Positions 45,283 to 56,741 of a stretch of DNA of 64,000 nucleotides are shown piece by piece; position 1 is the first letter of the stretch; every line of letters starts with the position of its first letter. A program made the position numbers and the translations under genes. The notes beneath the pieces were generated by a model that saw only the letters and a program-made list of their open reading frames with translations, did no database searches and was not told the origin of the DNA. The stretch lies in contig CM064875.1 of assembly GCA_032719365.1 (NCBI GenBank), positions 36,974,693 to 37,038,692 on the forward strand, in the 5' to 3' direction. The stretch is from Prinsepia uniflora. Lineage: Eukaryota > Streptophyta > Magnoliopsida > Rosales > Rosaceae.

Positions 45283-46383
45283 CTTCGACTTTTCGACTCT
45301 AGGATGATCCTAGTAACTTATATTTTACCTTAGGATCCTCAACTAGCGACTACCATCCTTCAAAATTCTTGGACACCCCATGGCTAATTTTTGGGCTTTA
45401 CGGTTACATGTCGCTACAGTTTGGAGGGTCTCGTCATGCCTATGTTCCTTCATAATACTCTTCTCTTCCCTCTCTTCTTTCTTTCCCTCAAATTTTATTG
45501 TACTAATAACCTAGGCTTAAATATAGACTTATAACTTCAAATACACAAAACTAAACCCTAACAACTTCCAATGATCTTGAAACTTATACAATTGGATTCA
45601 TATCAAAGAATACTACAACATTAATGTTAATCACTTCCTCGGATTCAGTCGAATGCGCCCCCACACTCCGCCCATACCCTTTGTGCTTTTTGGACACACA
45701 CCACTGCAGGTTACCTCCAAGCTTTAATCGGGTCAACCCGATTCCAGCAACTCGGATCACAGACTCGCGACCCCAACTCGGCCATATCTTAGTCGTTTTA
45801 CTTCTGATTTCTTAGTTCTATATATCAATATGATTCGATTCAATCCCAGGAATCTCTCTATGACCTTAAAGTGACATAAATCGCATAAGAAAGTAGGGGA
45901 GCTTACCATCAAGGTTTCGACCATGGCATCCAGCTTAGTTTTGTAGCCTTCCTACAATCCAACCTTTGTCTTTTCAACTCTAGGACGATCCTAGGAACTT
46001 ATATTGTACCTTGGGATCCTCAAATAGCGACTGCCATGCTTCAAAATTCTTGGACACCCCATGGCTAACTTTTGGGCTTTACGGGTACTTGTAACTACTG
46101 GTTGGAGGGTCTAGGCAGGCCTAAGTTCCTTCGGAATACTCTTCTCTTCCCTCTCTTCTTTCTTTCCCTCTCTTTCACCGTCTTTCTACCTCTCGTTTTT
46201 CCTCGGTTTCTCTCGGGGTGGACACTTTGCATGGTTTCGCCCAAGCTCCCCTGAAGTGTCCTTTCATAACATACTTCCGCATATATATAGCTAAACTAAG
46301 TCCGTAGGACTGAGTATGAAAAAGTCAAAAGACGTTTCTAGATCATACACATGGTTCACATGCCTAATTGTGAAATTATCAAA
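45283..46383 (-). repeat. Family F sequence: end of unit 1 and all of unit 2 of the duplication
   Basis: 45283-45501 closes the first unit of about 681 bp; 45502 to about 46180 is the second unit ('aataacctaggcttaaatat' near the start of each). Pyrimidine-rich ends lie at 45465-45490 and 46140-46200. No gene is seen. The solo LTR is in unit 1 only. Confidence 0.7.
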
Positions 46384-48338
46384 TGTTACGACCCGTCCCG
46401 GGAAGTAGGATTAAGGAAGTGATTAGTGAGCCTAAGTGGAGGTTAGTTGGGTACTTTTGGACTTTGGTGTAGAATGACGATTTTGCCCCTAATTTGGGCA
46501 AATTGTTGAATTTTAGTTCGGGCGGTCAATTGGACATTGACCGATGACCGTGACGTAGTTCGGGACGTCACGAGTCCGTAGACAGGCGGCACGCCCGATT
46601 CCGACATCCGAGGAGGAAGTTATGATGTTCGGAAGGTTGGGGGCATTACCGTAATTTGGGTAAATGAAGGGGGGAAGTTGACTTTTAGCACGATAGGATT
46701 TTTACACGAAGACCGAGGACCATTAGGTAGATCTCGTCGTCCTGAGTTCAACGACAGGCGGCACGTGTTCATCGGAGATAGGACGGGCAAGATACGGGTC
46801 TAGAATGGTAGTGGCATAATTGTAATTTTTGACTCAAAAAAGGGGTATTTTGGTCTTTCCCACATTGGGAATTGTGCAACCGGATTGGGACAAGTGTACA
46901 GGTTTAAATGTGATATTTTTGGAAAGGGACCATTGGATGGTGGACACGTGCAAGGTGTCTAGTGGGTTCTAGGCCGTGCACGGTGTGTGTGTTCAAATTG
47001 TGCAGGTGTGTGCAACCGTGTTCGAAGAAGAGAGAAACAGAGGGTGAGATTGAGAGTTGGCAGTGTGTGTGTGTGTGTGTGTGTCTTGGTGACTGAGGGA
47101 GTGTTTAGAGGTCCAGAGAGAGATCGTGAGTGAGTTTGGAGAAGAAGACTGGCGAGAGGAGGAGGTGAGGTCACGGGGGAAAACCAGAAATCAGAGAGGG
47201 ATTTTGGTGGTGGTGTTGAGGTGTAATCGATCCATTGAAGTTGTAGGTGGTGCTCAAAGGAAGAAGGAGGACCTGAGGAGTTGTGTTGACACCTAGGGAC
47301 ACGGCGGAGCCCACGGCGGTGAGTGGCAGGAGAGGTAATTTCGATTTCCGCTGTTTTTCCGTTTTGTTTCAAGTTGAAAGTCGTGAAGTCTAGGGTTGAG
47401 TCGAAGGGTTTGGTGGGTTCTAGTCGACTCAATGAGGTCATAGGAAGCTGCTGGTTGTGCAGCCGTGATAGGGGGTGACCTGGGTGGCCGGATTGAAAAA
47501 CAGGGGTACTGGTGGTTTTTAATTCAAGTTTGAGACGATGATTTAGGGGCTGTGATGGAGTGTTTGGTTGAGGGGAATACGTTGCTTAGGACTGGACGAA
47601 GAGATTGGTGAAGAGAGGGAGGAAAACGGTGGAGAAACGGTGGAGAACCGCTCTCGCCGGTTCAGACCGGTCGACTAGCTGAGGAAGAAGATGAACAGTA
47701 GTCTGGGTGCAGGCGCGTGAGGCCCATGCGCAGCCACTTTGGACGGCGCGTTGAGGCGCGTGCGGCGGTTTCTAGGAAAACGGTCAACTAGGTTTTTGGT
47801 TTAGAGGTTGTAATGAGTCAATTGGAATAGGTTTCGGGTTATTCGGACGTCAATTCGAGTTAGTTCCACGAGGTTGAAGGTTTAGGGTCTCGGTTCGTTA
47901 CGTTTAAAACCCGGGGTTTTTGTGGGAAGTTAAGAGGACCTTCGTTAACGTGTTAGTAACGTACTTTGGTGACTTATGATAGGATCGGGAATCCCCGAGG
48001 AGGTCGAGGAATGTGCAGAACGTTCGGCACGCGAGTGACGTACCTGGTAACTATGAGTGGACCCCTTCTCTATAACTAAGCATGCATAATTGCTTTTCAT
48101 TACTTGATTTATGGTTTTATATGTGATTTCCTGGTTATTTGAATATGCTATAACTGTTTTACTTAATTGCACGTTTTTCGAGAAAGTATGGTTTTCAGCA
48201 CGTTTTACGAGAAAGGTTTGACTTCTGATTATGATGCCATGATTCGGAAAGCGGAATTTGGTTTTAAAGTTGAAAAGTGGAATTCCGGATTTGGGTTCGG
48301 AATGACGGTTCTGGATGCCGGAAGGGCATCAGACCAGT
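46384..48338 (+). repeat. 5' part of a chromovirus-type LTR (family G)
   Basis: TGTTACGACCCGTCCCGG start. It parallels the LTR 56742-59650 through its length: the duplicated 'gacaggcggcacg' blocks, the GGCGCGTGAGGCCCA block (47713 onward), TATGAGTGGACC (48052-48063) and TTCCGGATTTGGGTTCGGAA (48283-48302). A (GT)11 microsatellite is at about 47063-47084. It is interrupted at 48339 by another element and may resume briefly at 50222-50277. Confidence 0.8.
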
Positions 48339-50221
48339 TGTTGATACCATATCGACCGACCACCATAGCACAGGGCCCGCCAGGACAGGAAGGTCGTCGA
48401 CCGATCGCCTGATCGGCACCCTCACGGCCTACGGCCCGCCGATCGGCACCAAACTGCAGACCCGCCACTCGGCATCTAACAATGAACAGACGACAGCTGG
48501 CTGGGGCAGTCACCTAACCAACTCTGCCATACCAACTCCATGACGGAGGCAGGTTGGGACTCCAGCTGGCGCCTCCTCCGGATGTCCAGGGCTTGTCAGA
48601 CGACTCTCAGCCACAAAGCACCACCTGCTCCCGTAACAGTAGCCCACCTACCGCAGTTATGGCTACTATAAGTACCCCGAAACCCTTCAAAAAGGTAAGA
48701 CACTCAGAACCGATCCAGAGCACTGTATCGGAGTCTTTTAGGCATCGGAGTCTTTTTGGCCGGCACCACACCGATGTCTAGTCTCTACAGGATCCCTGTC
48801 GAACCACAACGCCCCAAGCGGGCCCGAGACACCACGCGGCTGGTCCTAGAACCCCCAGCGGGTCTCATCGAGTTGGTCATTTCAGGATCAAACAATTAGC
48901 GCCGTCTGTGGGAATTCAATAAACACCCACTAACTCACATACCCTTGCTCGACCCTCTGCCGACGAACAATCTCTGCCGAACGGGATAACGGTGAGCTCA
49001 ACAACACCACTCAGGGAGATCACGGCCGAACCCGAGCCAGCCTACCTTCCGATGACATGCTCGAGATGCTGAGGATCCTCCGGTTGGAGGTTCCCGAACT
49101 CAGGAAAAGTAACGCTGCCATCGAGAGTAGGAACCACGTGTTGGGGGAACAGCATGGAAGCACCCTAGCCATCTTGTAGTCCACACGCGAGGAACTGGAG
49201 AAGCAGCGGGAGGCAACCAAACGGGCCTTAGTCGCTGCATCTCGTCGGCATGAGTTCGATGCCTGCCGAGTCGAGATCGGCGACACCTGCAGACCCGAAG
49301 TGTCCGGTCGCCTGCTCGTCCACCAGACCGACCTGCTTGGCCCCTCGGGAACACAGATCTACCGTGACGCCCGCAAGCTGCTCGACAGGAGACAGACGCA
49401 GACCCCGGCCAACCGTCTGACTTACCCCACCCAGACCCCCGCATCCAGGCACAACCACCTATGCCCGTGCTATCTCAGGGCGCCCGGTCAAGGTCTGGAT
49501 CGGCACGCCGACCTGCACAGCCTCCGCGGCTCTCCGTCCAGCCTCCAGGCAGCCCCTCCTCGCTGGTCGGCAGGCACCAGCCGGAAGACAACGCCAGCTC
49601 AACCACGGCCTCGTCCGGGCGGCGACCGGCGCAACCCAAGAAGCCTAGAGGCGGCAGCGCAAATCATCCAATCGGCGACTGCCCGATTTGAGCGGATCGA
49701 CCCGACCAATCAAACGAGGTGGTCCGGGAACTCCTCCAGCGCGTGCGGGAATTGGAGGCTGCCAGACCCAAAGCTGGGACACTACCCTGACCTCAGACCA
49801 ACATTGGTCCCTTCACGGACCGCATCATGCGGTACCGCCATGAAACGGAGGTCAAACCCTTGAAGATTGCCCTATATGACGGACAAGGCTACCCAGACAC
49901 CCATATCAACAATTACAACTCAGCGCTCGCCTTCAGGAATCTCTCTGACGAAGCGCAGTGCTTGATTTTCAGCTCCACCCTCACTGGGGCCGCGCTCAAT
50001 TGGTTCTATCGCCTGGAACCACAGTCTATCGACTCGTTCGACCGCCTACACACGGTCTTCCTGAACCAGTTCATGATCCAGACGGATCGACTGCGCACAA
50101 CCGAGGACTTGGGAACCCTCTGACAGGGAGATGGCGAGCCCCTACGCCAACACGCCGCTCGTTTCAGCTTGGAGTACTCCAAATTCCACGAGACGGATGA
50201 CAAGGCCGCCTACCGAGCTTT
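48339..50221 (+). mobile_element. Gag-bearing Gypsy fragment (element H)
   Basis: A 556-bp LTR (48339-48894, TGTTGATACC to AACA), a primer site TTAGCGCCGTCTGTGGGAA (48896-48914), then about 1.3 kb of GC-rich degenerate gag. The 3' LTR and pol are absent, so it is a truncated insertion inside the family G LTR. GC content is clearly higher than its surroundings. Confidence 0.72.
49010..50221 (+). pseudogene. Degenerate retrotransposon gag of element H
   Basis: The plus frame 49827-50123 reads a gag core: KIALYDGQGYPDTHINNYNS, then SSTLTGAALNWFYRLEPQSI and SFDRLHTVFLNQF. This is the Retrotrans_gag arrangement of Tat-type Gypsy elements. An in-frame stop follows at about 50121. Upstream coding sequence is scattered over frames. 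No zinc knuckle, protease or reverse transcriptase follows before the element ends near 50221. Confidence 0.75.
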
Positions 50222-50277
50222 CCGCAACGGGCCATTCGGGTTTGGATATGGATTTCGAATGGTTTTCAAATGGTTTT

Positions 50278-50665
50278 TGTAACGACCCGTCCCTAATTTC
50301 AGGATTAGATTAGTGACTAATCACGATTAGTGAGGCTAATCCGTGATTAGTTGGGCGAAATCGGACGAACGATGCGAAATGACCGTTTTGCCCCTAGTGG
50401 TGGCAAAACGTTGACTTTTCATTCGGGCGGTCAAATGGACTTTGACCGATGACCGTGACGTAGTTCGTGACGTCACGAGTTCATAGACAGGTGGCACGTT
50501 CAATTCCGACATTCGAGGAGGAAGTTATGACGTTCGGAAGTTTAGGGGCATTTTGGTAATTTAGGTGAATAGGAGGTCAAAAGTTGACTTTTTGACCGCG
50601 AGGTCCGATGGCCGAGGGCCGAAGACCGTTACATAGATAAGGACGATACGAATCCGTAGACAGGC
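50278..50665 (+). repeat. 5' end of a family A LTR, truncated
   Basis: TGTAACGACCCGTCCC and the GATTAGTGACTAATCACG block match family A LTRs. It ends at 50665, where a chromovirus inserted; the remainder would lie beyond the window. Confidence 0.8.
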
Positions 50666-53600
50666 TGACAAGACCCATCCCGATTATCCCTCGATAGTCG
50701 TGATGAATCCTGCTCCCGTCTGACAATAACTAAAAATTACCGAAAGTAACCAAACTTATATACATACAACACACAACAAATCCCGAAAACATTGTCAGAC
50801 AAGGGATAGTTAAGTTTTACAGACCAATGCCGTCACCAGTTTGACTAGTCAAATACAGAGCATAGGTACTATTACAAATAGGGGTCAAATTCCTACTCTG
50901 TAGAGTGTTTGAGTGCGCAACCGTCTATTTATTCTTTTGCCTCGCTTGCCTCGTTTTTAGCCCTCGTACGTGTACACTGGCCTGGAGGGTGCATAAAACA
51001 ATAAAGGTGTGAGTGGACAAAATAAAGTTTGATAAATACATTTACCAAAACACATTTCTTACCCTCCAGTTTTCACAAACATGCATGCATATCATAAAAC
51101 ACGAGTAATAATGGGAAATCAATTAAATATGTTCAGTGGATCAATCAAAACAATTTCCACAAAACCACGGGACTTATTTCCATATCTTGTTTCTTAGAGT
51201 CACGTTTATCCCTGCAACGCGTGCAAATCAATAAGCTGAGCATCCGCCGCTGTGAACACATCACCAGCCGGCAATCCAGATCTAGTGAACACATCACTTT
51301 CCGATCTATGTATATCCAGCACATCTGATCTGAGTCAAGCCTCCCTCGGCTGCTCGACAAAGACCGTGCTACGTGACCTCTTCGGGGTAAACACTTCCAT
51401 CCCAAAGGCGAGCGTTATCTCCAGGGTGCACTCCGGGGAAAAACATATTTTCTCCCGAAAGCCCTAAATATCCGCAACATATTATCATCACAAAAACCAG
51501 TGAAAAACAGTTGCATAGAAAATCAAATCACATATCGACACAGGGTCTCAGCCCCAAATTAACCAAAGTCCCGATTTACTTTATAAATCCGAAATCATCA
51601 ATATCATCATATAATCACATGGAAATACAAATCCAATCAGAAGCACAATTCCACTGGGTCCCAACCCCAAAATATCAATTTCACGTAAATCCGTGCAACC
51701 GTAAACCCAAGTTGCCACGATCACGTAAATCCATAAACTCAATCATTGACTCATAATCCGAGTCCAAATATCATTTTCAATCCGGGCCTAGCCCAAAACA
51801 TCATTTGCACGTTCCTCGTAAAACGTGCCCGAAAGACTGATTAAAATAATCAGAAAATCATGAGAATACAAAAATCATCAAATTCACATGTAACTCCAAA
51901 TCCGAGTCAAAATCATTATTTACTGGGGTTCTCACGCCCACAATATCATTTTTAACCAATTTCATGATTTCTCGGAAATCGTGCCAAAATATAATAATAT
52001 AATAATCATAAAACTGCGAAAATCGAGAAATCACCGAATCAAAGCATCAATCATGTCAAATCATAGAAATTCATATAAATAAGCATTTTAAACCATATAT
52101 GCATGCATCACAGTTAGAAAACCAAAAGTCCACTCACACACACCGTCCCGAGTGTTCAGCCTCGAGCTGTTCGTTTTCCTCCGACGTCCCGGGAATATTC
52201 CAGCCTGTCAAACAAAGTGATTTAAAGTTACTAGACTATCATATTTTCCTCATATAAGAATCCCTTAATTGTCGGAATTTTATAATATTATTTTAATATA
52301 AATTAAACGTGTCGGGTACTCGGAACTACACTGAAACCATATCCGATTGACCCGAAACCAACGCGAATAGGTTCGTATCATCGAGAACATAAAGTTTCAT
52401 GTTGAACACTTTGCTGGAATCCTTCCCATGCGCCGTCACGCTCCGCCGCAAGCGGCTGCGCGTGAAAGCCACGCGCCTAGCACAGTACAGCTACAGTGCG
52501 TCGTTCTCGCCCGTTTGACTGATAAACGGGTTGAAATACCCGCGATAGGATCTGATGCAATCTCAGTCAATTCGACCTCAAATCGATCCGTTCTTTCAAC
52601 TGATCTCATCTAATCCAACTTCATTTTAGTTCTGTGAATTCAATTACCTCAAGTAAGGTCCAAATCTTCACGACTCACGATCGAATTTCGACGGGTCTCT
52701 TAATCGGGTTTCACGATTCCGTGCCTGATTTTCCAATTAATTCATATGGTTAGCATCGTGAGAGAATAAGTAACAATTTTTCATGATCAATTTCAAACGA
52801 GCTTACCTCTAAGTATCTGAACTCAAGGTCGATTTTTGGTAGCCATGGCAGCGTCTGTTCTTCCTCTATTCGACACGATTTCTTCTCGTTTTTGTTGCAA
52901 AGCTGTTCGTTTTGATCCTAGCAACTTAATGAAATCCTCAATTGCTCTTCTCCTGGCTCCCAAATCCGAATTCGATTTTCCCCCAATTTTTCTGAATTTT
53001 CGAAGAGAAATTCTCCCAGTTCTCTGAACCTCTCGAGTCCCTCTCTCTCAGTTCTCCTACTTAGACGTTCAATTGCATAATGACGACGAGTTTGGGGTTT
53101 ATCACGGGCCAATTGAACATAATCATGATTTTAGTCATGATTTAGGGTTAAATGTCAAAAGGGTACATCATGGTGTTTTCCATGAAATCCGGTCTCCGTG
53201 TAATCTGGGGGAAGAATAAGACAAAGGACAGGTATCATTTTCTGTGCAAGGTTAAAAGACCATTTTGCCCCTGGTTGGAAAAATTACCATTTTGCCCCTA
53301 GCCTTCCGTGACCCGTAACGTTCGTATCCGAACTCCGTTTTCGACGTGCCGCCTGTCGTTGTACTCCGGGCATCGAGACCTACCTAACGGTCTTCGAATC
53401 GTGTGAAAATTAGTTGGCAGACAAAAAGTCAACATTTTCCCCCTTTTTTGCCCAAATTACGAAAATGCCCTTGGGCTTCCGGACGTCATAACTTTTTCCC
53501 AGATTGTCGAAATTGGGCGTGCCTCCTGTCTATGGACTCGTGACGTCCCGAACTACGTCACGGTCATCGGTCAACATCCGTTTGATTCACCAATCAAAAA

Positions 53601-53693
53601 GTCAACAGTTTGACCATACTATTCACAAGGGTAAAAATGTCATTTATTCATTATGTTACAAAATTACATTTTCTATATTTCCGGGGCGTTACA
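50666..53693 (-). repeat. 3' LTR of element I
   Basis: 3,028 bp, tgacaagaccc to cggggcgttaca on the plus strand (TG...CA on either strand). Layout parallels the other Tekay-like LTRs, including the GC-rich 'cgcgtgaaagccacgcg' block at 52460-52476 and a duplicated TAACTTTTTCC/GACGT area at 53300-53560. Confidence 0.88.
50982..52139 (-). other. Putative LTR leader intron with paired ends
   Basis: Minus strand: GTGTGAGTGGAC (complement of 52128-52139) and GTCCACTCACAC (complement of 51007-51018) pair over 12 bases. CTCAC lies shortly before a T-rich tract and CCCTCCAG ending at 50982. Same design as in the other LTRs. Confidence 0.45.
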
Positions 53694-53706
53694 ACCTTCC
53701 CCCCTT
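53694..53706 (-). promoter_or_regulatory. Polypurine tract of element I
   Basis: The minus strand reads TAAGGGGGGAAGG directly before the 3' LTR, following ACGAAATTTCT, the usual Tekay-type 3' context. Confidence 0.8.
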
Positions 53707-53728
53707 AAGAAATTTCGTCCCCGAAATT

Positions 53729-56700
53729 TCAATGAAACAAATATGGGTACTGGTCTCGCATCTGCGTCTCAGGTTCCCACGTAGCTTCTTCCACGTTCTG
53801 ATTCCTCCAAAGAACCTTCACTAATGGAATTGTATTTCGTCGAAGCACTTTGTCCTTTCGATCCAAGATCTGTACAGGCTGTTCTTCAAAACTTAGGTCT
53901 TCTCTGAGTTCAACGGGCTGTTCCTTCAACACATGGGACTCATCATATACATATTTTCGTAGCATTGACACATGGAAAACATTATGGACCCTCGAAAGCT
54001 CAGAAGGTAATGCTAATCTGTAGGCAACCCGACCAATTCTCTCAACAATCTCATAAGGTCCAATGAAACGGGGGCTCAGTTTCCCGCGTCTGCCGAATCG
54101 CACTATACCTTTCCAAGGAGATAACTTCAAGAATACCCAATCTCCAACTGCAAATTCCAGATCCCTGACTCGGTGGTCTGCATAACTCTTTTGTCTGTCT
54201 TGGGCTGTCTTGAGTCTATCTCGGATGAGTTTAACCTTTTCCGTTGTTAAGTCTATCAATTCAGATTTAGACAATTTCCTTTCGCCCACCTCAGTCCAAC
54301 ACAAAGGGGTTCTGCACTGTCGTCCATATAAGGCTTCATAAGGAGCCATCCCGATACTTGCTTGGTAACTATTGTTGTAGGCGAATTCCATCAATGGTAG
54401 ATGTGACTCCCAAGTACCCTGGAATTGTAAAACACATGCTCTCATCATATCTTCCAAGGTCTGGATAGTCCGTTCCGATTGCCCGTCGGTCTGAGGGTGG
54501 AATGCCGTACTAAAATGCAATCTCGTCCCGAAAGCTTCCTGTAAGCTTTGCCAGAATCTGGATGTAAATCGGGGATCTCGATCAGATACAATAGAGACAT
54601 GAGTACCATGTAGTCGAATAATCTCGTCAATGAAGAGTCTGGCATACTGCGTCAACCGAAAGTCTTCCCTTACAGGTAGGAAATGTGCTGATTTGTTAAG
54701 CCTATCCACAATTACCCAGACTCCATCGTGTCCTTGAGGCGTTCTGGGGAGTTTAAACACAAAATCCATTGTTATATGATCCCATTTCCATTCCGGGATC
54801 GGTAGTGGTTGCAGTGCTCCATAGGGTCTTTGTCTTTCAGCCTTTACTTGTTGACATACCAAGCACTTACTCACAAACTCTGCAATCTCCCATTTCATAC
54901 CCGGCCACCAATAATGCTCTCGTAGGGTACGGTACATTTTCGTCCCACCTGGATGCATAGCATACGCCGAACTATGGGCCTCGTCCAGAATCTCTTTCTT
55001 TAATGTTACATTTTCGGGCACACACAACCGTCCGTCCTTTACTAGGGCTCCATCCCTTCTAATTGCAACATCTTGTCGTTCCCCCGCATCAGCTTCAATT
55101 CGAAGGACACACAAGATAGGGTCTTCCAGTTGGGCTTCAATAACTCGATCAATCAGAATCGGTCGCACCTGGAAACTAGCTAGTAAGCCACCTTGGTTAT
55201 CCAGTCCCAAAGCAACTCCAGTCCTACGAAGTTCAACCAATAAGGGCAAACGCACCATTCGTAGATGTGCCACAGTATGAGCTGATTTCCGACTCAATGC
55301 ATCGACTTCCATATTAGCTTTTCCAGGATGGTACTCAATCGTGCAGTCGTAATCCTTAATTAGCTCCAACCATCGTCTCTGTCTCAAATTCAATTCCTTC
55401 TGTGTGAAAAAGTACTTCAAACTCTTATGATCCGTGAAAAGTCTACATGTCTCCCTATACAAGTAATGCCTCCAAATCTTCAGGGCATGTACCATCGCAG
55501 CTAATTCCAAATCATGGGTGGGATAGTTACGTTCATGCAGTTTCAGTTGTCGAGAGGCATATGCAATCACCTTTCCATGTTGCATTAACACACACCCTAA
55601 TCCTTGTAAGGATGCATCACTGTACACTTCAAACTCCCCACTATCATCCGGAAGGGTTAAGATAGGAACGGAGGTCAACCTTTTCTTCCATTCTTGGAAA
55701 CTTTGCTCACAGTCTTCGCCCCAAACAAACTTGATTCCTTTCCTGGTTAGGCGGGTCATCGGAGCAGCAATCGCAGAGAAGCCTTCCACAAAACGTCTGT
55801 AATAACCGGACAATCCCAAAAAGCTCCTTACTTCGGTTACTGTCTTCGGCTGCTCCCAGTTTTCTATCGCTTCTATCTTCTGGGGATCAACACGAATCCC
55901 ATCCACGGAAATCACATGTCCCAGAAAACCAACACTCGTTAACCAAAATTGGCACTTACTCAGTTTGGCAAAGAGCTGGTTCCTCCTTAGCGTATCAAGC
56001 ACAATCCTCAAATGTTCCTCATGCGCCCTCTTACTGCTTGAATACACTAGAATGTCATCAATGAACACAATAACAAATCGGTCAAGGTACTTCCGGAATA
56101 CTCGGTTCATCAAATCCATGAATGCCGCAGGTGCATTAGTCAATCCAAATGGCATCACCAGAAATTCATAATGACCATATCGAGTTCGAAAAGCTGTTTT
56201 TGGAATGTCCTCCTCTCGAATCCTTAACTGGTGGTAACCAGAACGCAGATCAATCTTCGAAAAATACTTAGCTCCCCTTAATTGATCAAACAGATCATCA
56301 ATCCGAGGCAAAGGATACTTATTCTTTATCGTGACTTTATTAAGTTCCCTGTAATCCATACAGAGTCTCAAACTTCCTTCCTTCTTTTTCACAAACAATA
56401 CTGGGGCTCCCCATGGCGATACACTCGGTCGAATGAATCCCACATCCACAAGATCTTGCAACTGTACCTTCAATTCCCTTAACTCAACTAGTGCCATCCG
56501 ATAAAGTGTCAAGGATATAGGTCGTGTACCAGGAATTAGTTCGATAGTGAACTCAATCTCTCGAGAAGGGGGTAATCCTGGTAAATCCTCAGGAAATACA
56601 TCTGGGAAGTCACACACTACTGGGATATCCTCGGCCTTGACTGGTGCATTCCGTTCATCGACAACATAAGCTAGATAACTCTGGCAGCCCTTCCTCAGAA

Positions 56701-56741
56701 ATCTATCTGCCGAGAGGGCTGATATGACTCTAGGGGTTAAC
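53729..56741 (-). CDS. Chromovirus pol (reverse transcriptase, RNase H, integrase, chromodomain), 5'-truncated
   Basis: About 1,000 codons open to a stop at 53729-53731. The frame has no native start: it is cut at 56741 by the LTR of the next element. Order of domains: protease-RT linker; reverse transcriptase with YPLPRIDDLFDQL, FSKIDLRSGYHQL and the FIDDILVYS catalytic box (residue about 228); RNase H with EVYSDASLQGLGCVLMQ and TDHKSLKYF; integrase with an HHCC finger (HPGGTKMYRTLREHYWWPG ... CLVCQQV), then the catalytic D in WDHITMDF (about 655), SDRDPRF (about 722) and a Glu in TDGQSERT. The C terminus, VLWRNQNVEEATWEPE, is a chromodomain-like segment that in chromoviruses directs integration to heterochromatin. 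All catalytic residues I can check are present. Confidence 0.93.

Larger units (their letters stand above)
50666..56741 (-). mobile_element. Tekay-type chromovirus, 3' part (element I)
   Basis: On the minus strand: the C-terminal two thirds of pol (53729-56741), a polypurine tract and a 3' LTR (50666-53693). The 5' part of the element is separated by the insertion at 56742 and lies outside the window. The open pol frame suggests a fairly recent insertion, although no second LTR is visible for dating. Confidence 0.9.

Noticed and set aside
46959..47441. 160-codon minus frame with a His/Thr repeat
   Set aside because: It reads through the GT microsatellite inside an LTR; the repeat explains the residues. 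No homologous frame in the related LTR.
49300..49863. Long GC-rich open frame of 187 codons
   Set aside because: It overlaps the degenerate gag of element H in another frame and its composition (Pro, Arg, Ser-rich) is what GC-rich noncoding frames give. No motif seen.
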